From Rhizobium sp. EC-SD404 (GTDB lineage: Bacteria > Pseudomonadota > Alphaproteobacteria > Rhizobiales > Rhizobiaceae), in NCBI RefSeq assembly GCF_902498825.1, contig NZ_LR701459.1:1718414-1782413 (forward strand): DNA of 64,000 bases, read 5' to 3'. Below, in pieces: positions 26,796-36,347 of the stretch (within the stretch, counting starts at the first letter, position 1; each line of letters opens with the position of its first letter). The notes under the pieces were generated by a model. That model had not been told where the DNA came from. It made no database searches and saw only the letters and a list, made by a program, of their open reading frames with translations. The position numbers and the translations under genes are program-made.

Positions 26796-27197
26796 ATGCT
26801 TGGACCATCAATTAAGAAAACGATCATCGCCGGCGCGGCCATCGCGCTGGTCACGGCAAGCGCTGTCGCTTCGGCAGCGGACGGAACCCGCGTGCGGGGC
26901 GGCATCCCGACATCGATGCCCGCCGTCACGCTCGTGAACGAAACGGAGAACGCCATGCAGCAGCACCCCTATATCGGCATGTGGGTCACCGGCGACGGAA
27001 GGATCCGCCAGGAGCTTTTGCCCAACGGCCGCTACGATGAAGCGCGCGGCACGCGCCAGAGCGCCTATCAGGGCAGATATCAGGTGAACGGCACGCACAT
27101 CGACTATTGGGACGACACGGGCTTCACGGCCGATGGCACCTTCGTCGACATGAACACCCTTCACCACGGCGGCATGGTATTCTATCGGGAAGAGTAG
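26796..27197 (+). CDS. Exported Atu4866-domain protein
   Basis: A 133-residue protein with a signal peptide (IIAGAAIALVTASAVASAAD) and a C-terminal Atu4866 domain. The pattern HPYIGMWVTGDGRIRQELL, NGRYDEARG, SAYQGRYQV and DYWDDTGFTADGTF is diagnostic of this small beta-barrel family, known from an Agrobacterium structure and without assigned function. Family members are often cytoplasmic and encoded beside oxidoreductases; here a clear signal peptide predicts export. GGAG stands 7 bases before the ATG. It probably forms an operon with the aldo/keto reductase. Confidence 0.85.
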   Translation: MLGPSIKKTIIAGAAIALVTASAVASAADGTRVRGGIPTSMPAVTLVNETENAMQQHPYIGMWVTGDGRIRQELLPNGRYDEARGTRQSAYQGRYQVNGTHIDYWDDTGFTADGTFVDMNTLHHGGMVFYREE

Positions 27198-27223
27198 GGT
27201 GCAAAAACGAGGGACGTGAAAAG

Positions 27224-27472
27224 ATGAGAGCAATTGCCGTAGGTCTTTTGATGGTCCTCGCCGCCTGCACCACACAGTCGCCTCAGCCTGCGGATCGGCC
27301 GATGGATGAGGTGCCGGTTCAACAGCGCCTGCCGGGCGGAGACAGGGAATATCGCTTCGCCAATGGCTGCGTGGTGGTGCTCGATGCGGTTCAGGCTGTG
27401 GTGAAGAGCGCCGGCGACGTTTGCGCATCCTATCAGCGCGACATTGCTCTCCTCTATGCATCGGCCGATTGA
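27224..27472 (+). CDS. Small lipoprotein of unknown function
   Basis: An 82-residue protein with a lipoprotein signal (MRAIAVGLLMVLAAC, cysteine at 15), then a Gln/Pro-rich spacer and the segment YRFANGCVVVLDAVQAVV with a second and third cysteine (NGC, DVC) that could form a disulfide. The ATG follows GAGGGACGTG. It lies 26 bases after the Atu4866 gene and probably shares its transcript. I do not recognise the family. Confidence 0.65.
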   Translation: MRAIAVGLLMVLAACTTQSPQPADRPMDEVPVQQRLPGGDREYRFANGCVVVLDAVQAVVKSAGDVCASYQRDIALLYASAD

Positions 27473-27504
27473 TCGCCTCTCGAAGCTTCGTTCCGGCATG
27501 ATCG

Positions 27505-28416
27505 TCACGCGTCTGCCTTCCGGGCTCTCTCCGTTTCCTTCAAAATGTCGATGAAGGCACGCAGGGCCGACGGCATGTGTCGGTTGCGGGGATAGTAGAG
27601 CGCCAGGCCCGGTATCGCTGGACACCAGTCCGCCAGGATTTCGACAAGCTGTCCCGATCTCAAAAGCGGAACTGCGAACGGCTCCGCGACATACGCGATG
27701 CCTTGCCCCGCGGCCGCGGCCCCCACGAGAAGGTCGTTGTCGTCCAACGAGAGATTTCCCGGCGCGTCGATGGTGATTTCCGAGCCGCGTCGAGAAAATT
27801 CCCATCGATAGCGCTTCCCGCTCGGCAGCCGCTGGCGGATGCAGGAATGATTCTTGAGATCGTCCGGTGTGCGTGGGGTTCCGCGATCCAGGAGATAGGA
27901 CGAAGCAGCTACGGCAATGAAGCGAACCGTGCCGCCGAACTTCACGGCGACCATGTCCTCGGGGATCGCTTCGAAAAGCCGAACCCCGGCATCGAAGCCC
28001 TGTTCGACGATATCGACGAGCCTGCCTTCGGAGACGAGATCGACTTCGACCTCGGCGTGTCTCTCGCGAAAGGGCGGGATGACATCGCGCAGCAGAATGC
28101 GGGCGCCACTCTTGTTGGCGTTGATCCGCAACAGACCGCTCGGCGCCCCGCGCGCCTCGGAAAGGGTGTCGAGCGCGTGGTCGAGTTCCAGGAGTACGGG
28201 CTCGATGCGCGTGAGCAACTGTGCGCCGGCGTCCGTAAGCGACACGCTGCGCGTCGTGCGGTTGAGCAGGCGAATGGCAAGGCGTTCCTCCAGACCGATG
28301 ATCGCGTGGCTGAGCGCGGAGCGCGACACGCCCATCGTGTCGGCAGCCTTGCGGAAGCTTCGGTGCGTCGCAACCGCGGCAAAGGCCGCCAAATCATTCA
28401 AGGTCGGTTTCGTCAT
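27505..28416 (-). CDS. LysR-family transcriptional regulator
   Basis: A 303-residue LysR protein. The DNA-binding part has HRSFRKAADTMGVSRSALSH and [15 protein letters not shown]; a substrate-binding domain follows. It is a paralogue of the regulator at 10989-11891 (same [13 protein letters not shown] segment, similar ends around ALYYPRNRHMPSALRAFIDI). The start at 28416 has AGGTGA 8 bases upstream; the longer frame to 28539 overlaps the divergent SDR. It probably controls that SDR (97 bases between starts), where GTGAATTCAC at 28419-28428 and a GTGAAT half at 28475 are candidate contacts. Confidence 0.9.
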   Translation of the reverse strand: MTKPTLNDLAAFAAVATHRSFRKAADTMGVSRSALSHAIIGLEERLAIRLLNRTTRSVSLTDAGAQLLTRIEPVLLELDHALDTLSEARGAPSGLLRINANKSGARILLRDVIPPFRERHAEVEVDLVSEGRLVDIVEQGFDAGVRLFEAIPEDMVAVKFGGTVRFIAVAASSYLLDRGTPRTPDDLKNHSCIRQRLPSGKRYRWEFSRRGSEITIDAPGNLSLDDNDLLVGAAAAGQGIAYVAEPFAVPLLRSGQLVEILADWCPAIPGLALYYPRNRHMPSALRAFIDILKETERARKADA

Positions 28417-28513
28417 TCGTGAATTCACCTCACCAACCTGTCGCACCATGGCCTTCTTATACCACCAATCGACAGTGAATAGGTCTCGGGCAGCACACGG
28501 GAAAGGAAAAGAC

Positions 28514-29350
28514 ATGCCCAGAAAAACATGGTTCATCACCGGCGCTACGTCGGGTCTCGGTCTTGAGATGGCGCATCAGCTGCTCGCGCGTGGCGACGAC
28601 GTCGTCGTGACATCACGCCGACCGGAATCTTCGGCGGACTTGCAGAAGCAATATGGCGACCGCGTCCTTGTCGTTCAGCTCGACCTGACGGATACAGCCA
28701 GCATCCAGGCCGCTGTCGACAGCGCATTCGAAAGGTGCGGCCGTATCGACGTCATTGTCAGCAACGCCGGCTACGGCCTGTTCGGCGCCGCCGAGGAATT
28801 GACGAACGCCCAGATCGATCACCAGATCGCCACCAATCTCACAGGGTCGATTCACCTGATCCGAGCAACTCTTCCCCATCTGCGTAGGCAGGGAGGAGGG
28901 CGCATCCTTCAGGTCTCTTCAGAAGGCGGGCAGATCGCCTATCCGAGCTTCAGCCTCTATCACGCCACCAAGTGGGGCATCGAGGGGTTCGTGGAATCCG
29001 TTGTGCAGGAAGTGGCGACCTTCGGCATCGATTTTATCATTGCGGAGCCCGGTCCGACCGGCACGAATTTCGGCGCGAACCTCGTGCGTGCGGACGCAAT
29101 GGATGCGTATCGCGACACGCCCGCCCACGCGGTGCGCCGCGCCATCAGCGACGGAAGTTTTGTGATGAAGGGCGACGCCGCACGAACCGTGGCGGCCATG
29201 ATTGCCGCCGCCGACAGCGCGGCGCCGCCACTTCGCGTCGCCCTTGGCAGCACCGCCTACACATCGATTTCCGAAGCTTTGGCGAACCGCCTGGCAGCCC
29301 TTGAGGCCCAGCAGGACATTGCCCATTCAGCTGACCGCCTGGACGTCTGA
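28514..29350 (+). CDS. Short-chain dehydrogenase/reductase
   Basis: A 278-residue classical SDR: cofactor motif TGATSGLG, DLTD, then SNAGYG, catalytic serine in QVSSEGGQ and YHATKWGIEG with the Tyr/Lys pair. The acidic/basic pattern SRRPE after strand 2 suggests NADPH. This group (oxidoreductases of about 280 residues with a GPTGTNF segment) has no fixed substrate. The start has GGAAAAG upstream. It diverges from the LysR regulator, repeating the layout seen at 10989-13103. Confidence 0.9.
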   Translation: MPRKTWFITGATSGLGLEMAHQLLARGDDVVVTSRRPESSADLQKQYGDRVLVVQLDLTDTASIQAAVDSAFERCGRIDVIVSNAGYGLFGAAEELTNAQIDHQIATNLTGSIHLIRATLPHLRRQGGGRILQVSSEGGQIAYPSFSLYHATKWGIEGFVESVVQEVATFGIDFIIAEPGPTGTNFGANLVRADAMDAYRDTPAHAVRRAISDGSFVMKGDAARTVAAMIAAADSAAPPLRVALGSTAYTSISEALANRLAALEAQQDIAHSADRLDV

Positions 29351-29364
29351 TAGGGCTGCGGCGG

Positions 29365-29982
29365 CTAGCTCGCCGCAGCCAGAGCAATGTGAGGCTCGAG
29401 CCTGTTGAGGAACCCGTCCATGGTGTCCTGGCGCATGTCCACCGCCTTGGCGCCGCCACCGGAAACGACAGTCACATCCGTGATCCCGATGACCCCGAGG
29501 ACGAGCCGCAGATATTGCTGCGCGATATCCATGTGGCGCATGGGCGAATCGGGTGTGTAGACGCCGCCGGAGGCGAGCAGGACTGTTGCCCGCCGGTTCG
29601 TGACGAGACCGGCGCCATCGAAGCCCAACGTCTTGCCCTTGCGGACGATATGGTCGATCCAGGCCTTGAGAGCAGCGGGAACATTGTAGTTGTAGACCGG
29701 GGTGGCGATTGCGATGTGGTCGGCGGACAGAAGTTCGTCGACCAACTCGTCCGAGAGACGCAATTCGTTTCGCATCGCCTCGGATTGGTGCTCGGGCGGC
29801 GTGAAATACGCCTGCAGCCATGGACCGGTGACGAAAGGCAAGGTGGTTTCGGTGAGATCCCGAATCGTGACGGCAGCGCCGGGATGCGAGTCCTGCCATT
29901 GGCGGACGAAGCGCCGCATCATCTGACGTGAGACGGAGTCGTCTCCACGAGGGCTGGTTTCGATGACGAGAAGCCGGGTCAT
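29365..29982 (-). CDS. azoR: FMN-dependent NADH:quinone reductase / azoreductase
   Basis: A 205-residue flavodoxin-fold reductase. [12 protein letters not shown] binds FMN phosphate, [18 protein letters not shown] is the family signature, and LLASGGVYT lies near the isoalloxazine ring. AzoR enzymes reduce quinones and azo dyes with two electrons and protect from quinone stress. AAGGA precedes the ATG. It diverges from the LysR gene at 30083, its likely regulator, with 100 bases between. It converges closely (14 bases) on the SDR gene. Confidence 0.92.
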   Translation of the reverse strand: MTRLLVIETSPRGDDSVSRQMMRRFVRQWQDSHPGAAVTIRDLTETTLPFVTGPWLQAYFTPPEHQSEAMRNELRLSDELVDELLSADHIAIATPVYNYNVPAALKAWIDHIVRKGKTLGFDGAGLVTNRRATVLLASGGVYTPDSPMRHMDIAQQYLRLVLGVIGITDVTVVSGGGAKAVDMRQDTMDGFLNRLEPHIALAAAS

Positions 29983-30082
29983 GTATCTATCCTTGAATGC
30001 GGGTTGGTCACTGGTTTTGTCCAGGGGACGCAGTCCAGATATCTAGCGAACAGCCTCTCCTTGCGGGAGCGATGAAATAGTG

Positions 30083-31018
30083 ATGAACTCAATCGCAATT
30101 AGCGATGGAGTTCATGTGCTCGGACATCTCAGCCTCGACCAGTTGCGCGTGCTCGTGACGATCGCTGACACGGGTAGTTTTTCAGCAGCCGGCCGATCTC
30201 TCGACCGCGCGCAGTCGGCGATCAGCCAAGCGATCGCCAACCTTGAAGACATTCAAGGCGTGACGCTCTTCGATCGGAGTGGATATCGGCCGATCCTGAC
30301 CGATGTCGGCCACGTATTGGTCGAGCAGGCGCGCATGGTCTTGGTCAGCGCAGCGCGGTTTGAAGCGGTCGCGGCCAACAGCAGGACCGGGCTGGAAGCA
30401 CGGCTTGCCATCGCCATCGATCCCCTGGTGCCGACGGCGCCACTGGTCCAAAGCCTGCGGGCGCTTCAGGAGCGGTTCCCAAGCCTTCCTGTCAGTTTCT
30501 CGACAGAAGGTCTCGGTGGCTCGCTGAGGCGGCTTCGAGATGACTCGGCCGCCCTTGGCCTTTGCCTGCTTCTGCCAACCATCCCGGACGATATCGTTGC
30601 CCATCCATTGCTGCGCATCCGGCTGCAGCCGGTCGCGGCGCCGAGTCATCCACTAGCTTTGCTGGGCCGACCCGCGACGCAAGCCGATTTGGAGCAGCAC
30701 GTACAACTCGTGCTTTCGGACCCGTCCGAGCCTGTGGGCGAAGACTATGGACTTTCGAGCGCGCGGCTCTGGCGGTTTGTCGACCTGGGACGCCGTATGG
30801 ATTTCCTGATCGCAGGCTTCGGCTGGTGCCGCATGCCCGATCACCTGGTCGAGACACTGATCGGGCAGGGCAGGATGGTCCGGCTATCGATCGACGATGA
30901 TCCATCTCCGCGCGATGCGTTGACGATCTACGCAGCCCATCGGCGCGATCGCATTCTCGGACCGGCGGGGCGATGGCTTCTGGACGAATTGCAGGAGCGT
31001 CTTGCTTTGGCGAGCTAA
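30083..31018 (+). CDS. LysR-family transcriptional regulator
   Basis: A 311-residue LysR protein: DNA-binding domain (LDQLRVLVTIADTGSFSAAG, RAQSAISQAIANLE, LFDRSGYRPILTDVG) plus substrate-binding domain. The FDRSGYRP subgroup differs from the other two LysR proteins in the window. The ATG at 30083 is preferred over the GTG just before it; the ribosome site is weak. It probably regulates the divergent azoreductase. The ligand is unknown. Confidence 0.9.
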   Translation: MNSIAISDGVHVLGHLSLDQLRVLVTIADTGSFSAAGRSLDRAQSAISQAIANLEDIQGVTLFDRSGYRPILTDVGHVLVEQARMVLVSAARFEAVAANSRTGLEARLAIAIDPLVPTAPLVQSLRALQERFPSLPVSFSTEGLGGSLRRLRDDSAALGLCLLLPTIPDDIVAHPLLRIRLQPVAAPSHPLALLGRPATQADLEQHVQLVLSDPSEPVGEDYGLSSARLWRFVDLGRRMDFLIAGFGWCRMPDHLVETLIGQGRMVRLSIDDDPSPRDALTIYAAHRRDRILGPAGRWLLDELQERLALAS

Positions 31019-31164
31019 GGGAACGTCTACGCCGCATTCATGATCATTCGGCAACTGGTTCGGGCTGGCTCTTGCAAAGATCGCGACCGTTGGCATTCCA
31101 GTGATGTCGTTGCCGGGAAATCAGGCGTCGAGGGAGCTTTCGAGGCTGCGCCCGTCGGGTCGTT

Positions 31165-32535
31165 TCAGCGGTCGCCGATATCCCAATAGATCCCGGCCAT
31201 GATCTGAAGACCTTCTTCGGCAATGGAAATGGGCAGGTGTTCGTCGGGCGCGTGCTGGAGGCAGCCAGGGTAGGAATGCGGCACCCAGATTGTCGGTAGG
31301 CCCAGATCGCGGGCAAAGATGTCGTTGGGTAGCGAACCACCAAGGTTCGGCAGGATCGACGGCGGCGCCCCGATCGTTGTTTCGATCGACGCGGCGACAC
31401 GGCGCACCCAATCATGGTCTGGGTCGAGCCTTGTGGCGAGAAACACGGCATCATGCGTATCGTGCACGATGACGCGGTCGAACCCGGCATCGACCAGCGC
31501 CTTTCGCACTGCCGGCACGACCGCATCGACGTCGACGCCAACAGGGAACCTCAGTTGCAGCCGAGCCCTGGCACTGGGCGGAATGGCATAAAGCGGCTGT
31601 GCAAGGTTGCCGCACTCCATCTCCATCACCTCAAAACTGCTCCAGGCGAACACCTTCTCTTCAGCGGTGAGCCCGGGCTCGCCCCACCATGGTTCGATCT
31701 CGGGATCATCAGGTTGCGGCGTCACTTTGAGGCGCGACAGGTGCTCGCGGACGTTCTGGGGAATCTCGCCGGGCGTCAGTCCAGGCACCTTGATCTCGCC
31801 GGCGCGCCCGATCAGCGCTGTGATGGCATGGCAAAGTTCCACGCCGGGATTGCTCAAAAGCCCGCCCCAATTGCCGGAATGCTGGAAGTTTTCCCGCGCC
31901 TTGATCTCGATATAGAAGGAAATTCCGCCTCGAGCGCCAAGGAAAATGGTGGGCTTGTCTGCAGCAAGCCGTGGTCCGTCGGACGCGATGAGAACATCGG
32001 CTGCCAATGCGTCGGCATGCTCCCGACAAATCTCGCGCAAGCCGAGCGAGCCCGACTCTTCGCCCATTTCGATCAGGTATTTCAGGCTGAAGCCCAGCCG
32101 TCCGCGCGTCGCGAGGAGTGCTTCGAGCGCGGTGAGATTGACGTTGAGCTGGCCCTTGTTGTCGGCGGTGCCACGTCCGTACCAGCGTCCGTCCCGTTCG
32201 CGGAGTTCGAACGGATCAATGCCTTCGCTCCAGCCGTCGAGGCCGGCAACGACGTCGCCGTGCCCATATTGCAGGATGGTGGGAAGTGCGTCGCCTTCGA
32301 TCCGCTCTGCCAGCAGGCAGGGGCCAGGTGCGTCGGCATGGTCGAGGGTCCTCGTCGTGAACCCCATGGACTGAAACAGTGGCGCGAGTTCTTCGTCCAG
32401 GAACCGGCCGAGCTCTGGTCGGGCGCTCGCGACGCGGCTGGCCGAGGGGATGGCAACGAAGCGTGCAAGTCTCTCCCGAAAGCGATCGTCTGCAATAGCG
32501 CTCCTTGCCAATGCGATGGCGTCTGCACGGCTCAT
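31165..32535 (-). CDS. M20-family metallopeptidase
   Basis: A 456-residue zinc-dependent peptidase/deacylase. Metal and catalytic residues are visible: YGHGDVVAG (HxD), GRGTADNKGQ (bridging Asp), EMGEESGSLGL (catalytic Glu pair), ASDGPR and the late histidine in PHSYPGC. The form resembles bacterial dipeptidases and carnosinase-like enzymes. It is the last gene of the transporter operon, and its ATG overlaps the stop of the preceding ATPase gene (ATGA). It is likely to split the imported peptide or acyl-amino acid in the cytoplasm, as no signal peptide is seen. Confidence 0.88.
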   Translation of the reverse strand: MSRADAIALARSAIADDRFRERLARFVAIPSASRVASARPELGRFLDEELAPLFQSMGFTTRTLDHADAPGPCLLAERIEGDALPTILQYGHGDVVAGLDGWSEGIDPFELRERDGRWYGRGTADNKGQLNVNLTALEALLATRGRLGFSLKYLIEMGEESGSLGLREICREHADALAADVLIASDGPRLAADKPTIFLGARGGISFYIEIKARENFQHSGNWGGLLSNPGVELCHAITALIGRAGEIKVPGLTPGEIPQNVREHLSRLKVTPQPDDPEIEPWWGEPGLTAEEKVFAWSSFEVMEMECGNLAQPLYAIPPSARARLQLRFPVGVDVDAVVPAVRKALVDAGFDRVIVHDTHDAVFLATRLDPDHDWVRRVAASIETTIGAPPSILPNLGGSLPNDIFARDLGLPTIWVPHSYPGCLQHAPDEHLPISIAEEGLQIMAGIYWDIGDR

Positions 32536-33497
32536 GCCGGCACCGAAAGGCTCTGCGGCGTCAGATCGAAATGGCAGCGGATTTCCCGCACGTCGGTCTT
32601 GCGCAGTGGCGGCGTTTGCTCGGCACAGAGCGGTTGTGCATAAGGGCAGCGCGTGCGGAAGGAGCATCCGGAAGGTGGACGCGACGGGTCGGGCAGTTCG
32701 CCGGGGATGGGATGCAGCGTCCGATCGGCAGGATTAAGGTCCGGCGCCGCATCGATCAGGAGCCGCGTATAGGGGTGCTTCGGATCGGTGAAGATGTCGT
32801 GTGCCGGCGCGAGTTCGACGAGTTCTCCGAGATACATGACACCGATCCGGTCGGCCATCAGCCGCACGACGGAGAGGTTGTGTGTGATGAAGAGGCTGGT
32901 CAGTCCGAGCCGCGATTGAAGATCGCGCAGGAGATTGAGGATTTGCGCCTGGACGGAGACGTCGAGCGCGCTCGTCGGCTCGTCGAGAATGAGGAAGTCC
33001 GGCTCGCCCGCAAGCGCCCGTGCGATCGAGATGCGCTGACGCTGCCCGCCCGAAAAGCCTTGCGGAAACTTCATACCGTCCGCAGCCGACAGTCCGACCT
33101 GCTCGAGCAGTTCGGCGACCCGGCCGGGTATCTCGGCGGGCTTGCGGAGTTTGTGCGTCCGGATCGGTTCGGCGATGATGTCGCGCACCCGCCAGCGACC
33201 GTTGAGTGAGGAAAACGGATCCTGGAAGACCATTTGCAGGCGCGGCTTCTTGCCTTGGAAGGAAATTTCGCCTTCGGTCGGTGCCATCAGGCCAGCGATC
33301 AGACGCGCGAGCGTGGACTTTCCACAGCCGGATTCCCCCACGAAGCCCAGTACTTCGCCACGATGGATGGAGAAGCTGATACCGCGGACGGCTCGCAATC
33401 CGCGCGGTTTGCGTCCGAGAAGCTTTTCCAGGACGCTCGCTTTACCGCCATAGGTTTTCGACAGGTCTTTGACGGCTACGACTTCGCCCGGCGTCAT
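32532..33497 (-). CDS. Peptide ABC transporter ATP-binding protein (OppF/DppF type)
   Basis: A 321-residue ATPase: Walker A GESGCGKST, Q-loop MVFQDPFSSLN, signature FSGGQRQR, Walker B FLILDEPTSALD and the switch histidine in FITHNLS. The C-terminal oligopeptide-transport extension has the cysteine motif CSFRTRCPYAQPLC that binds an iron-sulfur cluster in relatives. It works with the OppD-type ATPase on the two permeases. Its ATG shares one base with the stop of the preceding gene. Confidence 0.93.
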   Translation of the reverse strand: MTPGEVVAVKDLSKTYGGKASVLEKLLGRKPRGLRAVRGISFSIHRGEVLGFVGESGCGKSTLARLIAGLMAPTEGEISFQGKKPRLQMVFQDPFSSLNGRWRVRDIIAEPIRTHKLRKPAEIPGRVAELLEQVGLSAADGMKFPQGFSGGQRQRISIARALAGEPDFLILDEPTSALDVSVQAQILNLLRDLQSRLGLTSLFITHNLSVVRLMADRIGVMYLGELVELAPAHDIFTDPKHPYTRLLIDAAPDLNPADRTLHPIPGELPDPSRPPSGCSFRTRCPYAQPLCAEQTPPLRKTDVREIRCHFDLTPQSLSVPA

Positions 33498-34480
33498 CAG
33501 TAAGCCCCTTCCGGCAGTGGATGAAGACAGGCAGCCAAGCCTCGATCGAGCGCCGTCAGTGGCGGTACGGTCTCGCGGCAATCCTGCTGCGCACGCGGAC
33601 AGCGAGGATGGAATGCGCATCCTGAGGGCAGGGCGCCGATGCCCGGCATGGCGCCTGGAATGGGAAGAACCCGCATGTGCCCCTCGGCGTCGGGTGCCGG
33701 CGTGGCACCCATGAGACCGGCCGTATAGGGGTGACGGGGCGTCGTGAAGAGAACCGATGTGGTAGCAAGTTCGACGACGCGCCCCGCATAGAAGACGGCA
33801 ACCCGATCGGCCATTTTCGCAACGACGCCAAGGTCATGCGTGATCAGCACCATCGCCGTGCCGGTTTCCTTGTGCAGCGTCCGCATGAGGTCGAGCATCT
33901 GTGCCTGGACCGAGACGTCGAGTGCCGTTGTCGGCTCGTCGGCGATAACGATTTCCGGCTCTGCACACAGAGCAAGGGCTATGACGATGCGCTGGCGCTG
34001 GCCACCCGAAAGTTCATGCGGCGCCGCCTTCAGGATGCGCTCAGGGTTTGGCAGTCCTACCCGTTCGACCCAGTCCAGCGCACGGCGGTTGATTTCGGCG
34101 CGTCCGATCGAGAGATGCGCCTTCATCGTATCGGTGAGCTGCTTGCCGATGGAGAGCACTGGGTTGAGGCTCGTCATAGGGTCTTGGAAGATGAAACCGA
34201 CCCGCTTGCCGCGAACATGCCGCATCTGGCGGGGCGACATGAGATCCAGCCGATCGCCCCCCAGCGATATCTCACCGGCGGACCGGCGAAGCGGGGGAAC
34301 GAGAAGGTCGATCAGGGCCGCGCCCGCGACGGATTTGCCAGCCCCGCTTTCGCCGACGACACCGAGCACTTCTCCCGGCGCGACGTCGAAGGATACGTCA
34401 TCCAACACCTGCAGTTGCTGGCCCTCGCGAGCGAGCGTGATCGACAGGTTGCGGACGGAGAGCAAGGGTGCATGCATCAT
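33497..34480 (-). CDS. Peptide ABC transporter ATP-binding protein (OppD/DppD type)
   Basis: A 327-residue ATPase: Walker A GESGAGKSV, Q-loop FIFQDPMTSLNP, signature LSGGQRQR, Walker B IVIADEPTTALD and LITHDLG. The C-terminal motif CAFHPRCPRAQQDC is typical of oligopeptide importers. I chose the ATG at 34480, which overlaps the permease stop as ATGA after a GGGGG run; the upstream frame only reads through the permease gene. It pairs with the OppF-type ATPase. Confidence 0.93.
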   Translation of the reverse strand: MMHAPLLSVRNLSITLAREGQQLQVLDDVSFDVAPGEVLGVVGESGAGKSVAGAALIDLLVPPLRRSAGEISLGGDRLDLMSPRQMRHVRGKRVGFIFQDPMTSLNPVLSIGKQLTDTMKAHLSIGRAEINRRALDWVERVGLPNPERILKAAPHELSGGQRQRIVIALALCAEPEIVIADEPTTALDVSVQAQMLDLMRTLHKETGTAMVLITHDLGVVAKMADRVAVFYAGRVVELATTSVLFTTPRHPYTAGLMGATPAPDAEGHMRVLPIPGAMPGIGALPSGCAFHPRCPRAQQDCRETVPPLTALDRGLAACLHPLPEGAY

Positions 34481-35376
34481 GATCGCCCCCGAAGCTTCGG
34501 ATTGAAGTGGTCGCGCAGATGATCGCCAAGCACATTGACTGCGATGACGAGGGACACGAGAACGAGGCACGGCCAGGCCGAGATCCACCATTCTCCCGAT
34601 TGCAGGAACGCGTTGCCGTTGCGGATCAGCGCACCGAGCGAGGGATGCGTCAGCGGAATGCCGATACCGAGGAAACTCAGTGTCGCCTCGGTGATGATGG
34701 CGATGCCGAGATTGATAGTGGCGATCACGAGCACCGGCGCCATGACATTCGGCAGGATGTGCCGCAGCACGATCGCCAGCTTGCTCCGTCCGGTGATCTG
34801 CGCGGCGGCGACATAATCCTGGTCGCGCTCCACCATCACGGAAGAGCGGATGGTGCGCGCAAACTGAACCCAAAAGGCAATCCCGATCGCGAAAATGACG
34901 ATGGCGATCGCCAGTCCGGCGCTGCGTTCACGCCCGATCATGGCGGTGGCGATCCCGTCGATGACCATGGCGAGCAGAAGAGCCGGATAGGCAAGCTGCA
35001 CGTCGGCGATACGCATGATCACCGCATCGGTCCGCCCTCCGACGAAACCGGCGAGCAGGCCGAGCGCGCCACCGAGGACCAGACCGATCATCACCGCCGA
35101 GACGCCGACGATGATGGAGGTGCGCAAGCCATAGGCCATCGCTGTCAGGAGATTGCGTCCCTGGTCGTCCGCGCCGAGCGGAAAGTCCGGATTGCCTCCT
35201 TCCATCCACATCGGCGGCGTGAAGGAATCCATGATCGACATGCCGGCGAGCCGGAATGGATCGGCGGTGAAAAGCGGCACGAGAAACGCGTAGAGGAAGA
35301 GTGCAAGGATTGCGAACGCGGCCAGTGACGGGCCAGGCGCGTTACGCGCCGTTTGGAAGATCGCTCTCGCCGCCAT
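34477..35376 (-). CDS. Peptide ABC transporter permease (OppC/DppC type)
   Basis: A 299-residue inner-membrane permease with an N-terminal helix (LAAFAILALFLYAFLVPLF), the LGADDQGRN segment and further helices. The cytoplasmic coupling motif is DYVAAAQITGRSKLAIVLRH, followed by ILPNV. It forms the channel with the OppB-type permease. The ATG at 35376 overlaps the previous stop by one base (TGATG). The family assignment is clear; the transported compound is not. Confidence 0.92.
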   Translation of the reverse strand: MAARAIFQTARNAPGPSLAAFAILALFLYAFLVPLFTADPFRLAGMSIMDSFTPPMWMEGGNPDFPLGADDQGRNLLTAMAYGLRTSIIVGVSAVMIGLVLGGALGLLAGFVGGRTDAVIMRIADVQLAYPALLLAMVIDGIATAMIGRERSAGLAIAIVIFAIGIAFWVQFARTIRSSVMVERDQDYVAAAQITGRSKLAIVLRHILPNVMAPVLVIATINLGIAIITEATLSFLGIGIPLTHPSLGALIRNGNAFLQSGEWWISAWPCLVLVSLVIAVNVLGDHLRDHFNPKLRGRS

Positions 35377-36347
35377 CACGCGCCCCTCCGCTTCAGACGC
35401 GGGTCGATCAGCGGGTAGGAGAGTTCGACCAGGAGATTGATCACCATGTAGACCGCCCCGACGAAGATCAGATAGATCGCGATGACGGGAATGTCGGCGG
35501 CTTGCACGGATTGCAGAAACAGCGATCCGAGGCCCGGCCACGCGAACACGCTCTCCGTGACGACCGAAAATGCGATGATGTTGCCGAGCTGCAGGCCAAG
35601 CATGGTGACTGTGGGGAGGAGCGCGTTGCGGATGGCATACACGAACCAGACCCGCGCTTCGCTCAAACCCCGGGCGCGGGCGAAGCGGATATGCTCGCTC
35701 TGGCCAACTTCCATCAACTGAGTTCGCAGCATGCGGATGACGAAAGTCATCTGAAACGTGGCGAGCGTGATGGCGGGAAGAATGATCGCCTGCCAGCCTG
35801 ACGTCGTCAGCAACCCCGTCGTCCAGCCGCCGAGATCGACCGTTCCGCCGCGACCGAAGGAGGGGAACCAGCCGAGGTGAACCGAGAAGATCGCGATGAG
35901 CAGGATCCCGATTACGAAATTCGGTAGCGTGATGCCCGCGATCGAAAAGAACATGATGGCACGGGAGATCGGTGCCTTCGGCTTGACGCCGCAGAGGATA
36001 CCCGCCGGAACGGCTACGAGGATCGTGACGAGCAGGCTCACGAACGCAAGCTCAACTGTCGCCGGCAGGCGCTCCAAGATCATGGAGCCGACATCCTGCT
36101 GCGTACGATAGGACAGCCCGAAATCGCCTTGCAGAATTCCGCCGATAAAGGACAGGAACCGCTGCAGCACCGGCTGGTCGAGGTTCAGCCGTGCGATCAG
36201 CGCATTGCGCTCCGCCATGGTCGCGTCCGGCGGCAAGAGCAGCCCGAGCGGATCGCCGAGCGTGGTGATGAGCATGAACGCGACAAAGCTGATCACCAGC
36301 AGGACGATAAGCGTCTGCAGGATGCGCTCGATGGCGTGGACTATCAT
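35376..36347 (-). CDS. Peptide ABC transporter permease (OppB/DppB type)
   Basis: A 323-residue permease with the typical start (IERILQTLIVLLVISFVAFM), an LNLDQPVLQRFLSFI periplasmic segment and the coupling motif IRFARARGLSEARVWFVYAI, followed by RNALLP. The C-terminus ends PRLKRRGA. Six membrane segments are visible. The ATG overlaps the stop of the deacetylase gene (ATGA), so deacetylase and transporter are made in fixed proportion. Confidence 0.93.
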   Translation of the reverse strand: MIVHAIERILQTLIVLLVISFVAFMLITTLGDPLGLLLPPDATMAERNALIARLNLDQPVLQRFLSFIGGILQGDFGLSYRTQQDVGSMILERLPATVELAFVSLLVTILVAVPAGILCGVKPKAPISRAIMFFSIAGITLPNFVIGILLIAIFSVHLGWFPSFGRGGTVDLGGWTTGLLTTSGWQAIILPAITLATFQMTFVIRMLRTQLMEVGQSEHIRFARARGLSEARVWFVYAIRNALLPTVTMLGLQLGNIIAFSVVTESVFAWPGLGSLFLQSVQAADIPVIAIYLIFVGAVYMVINLLVELSYPLIDPRLKRRGA

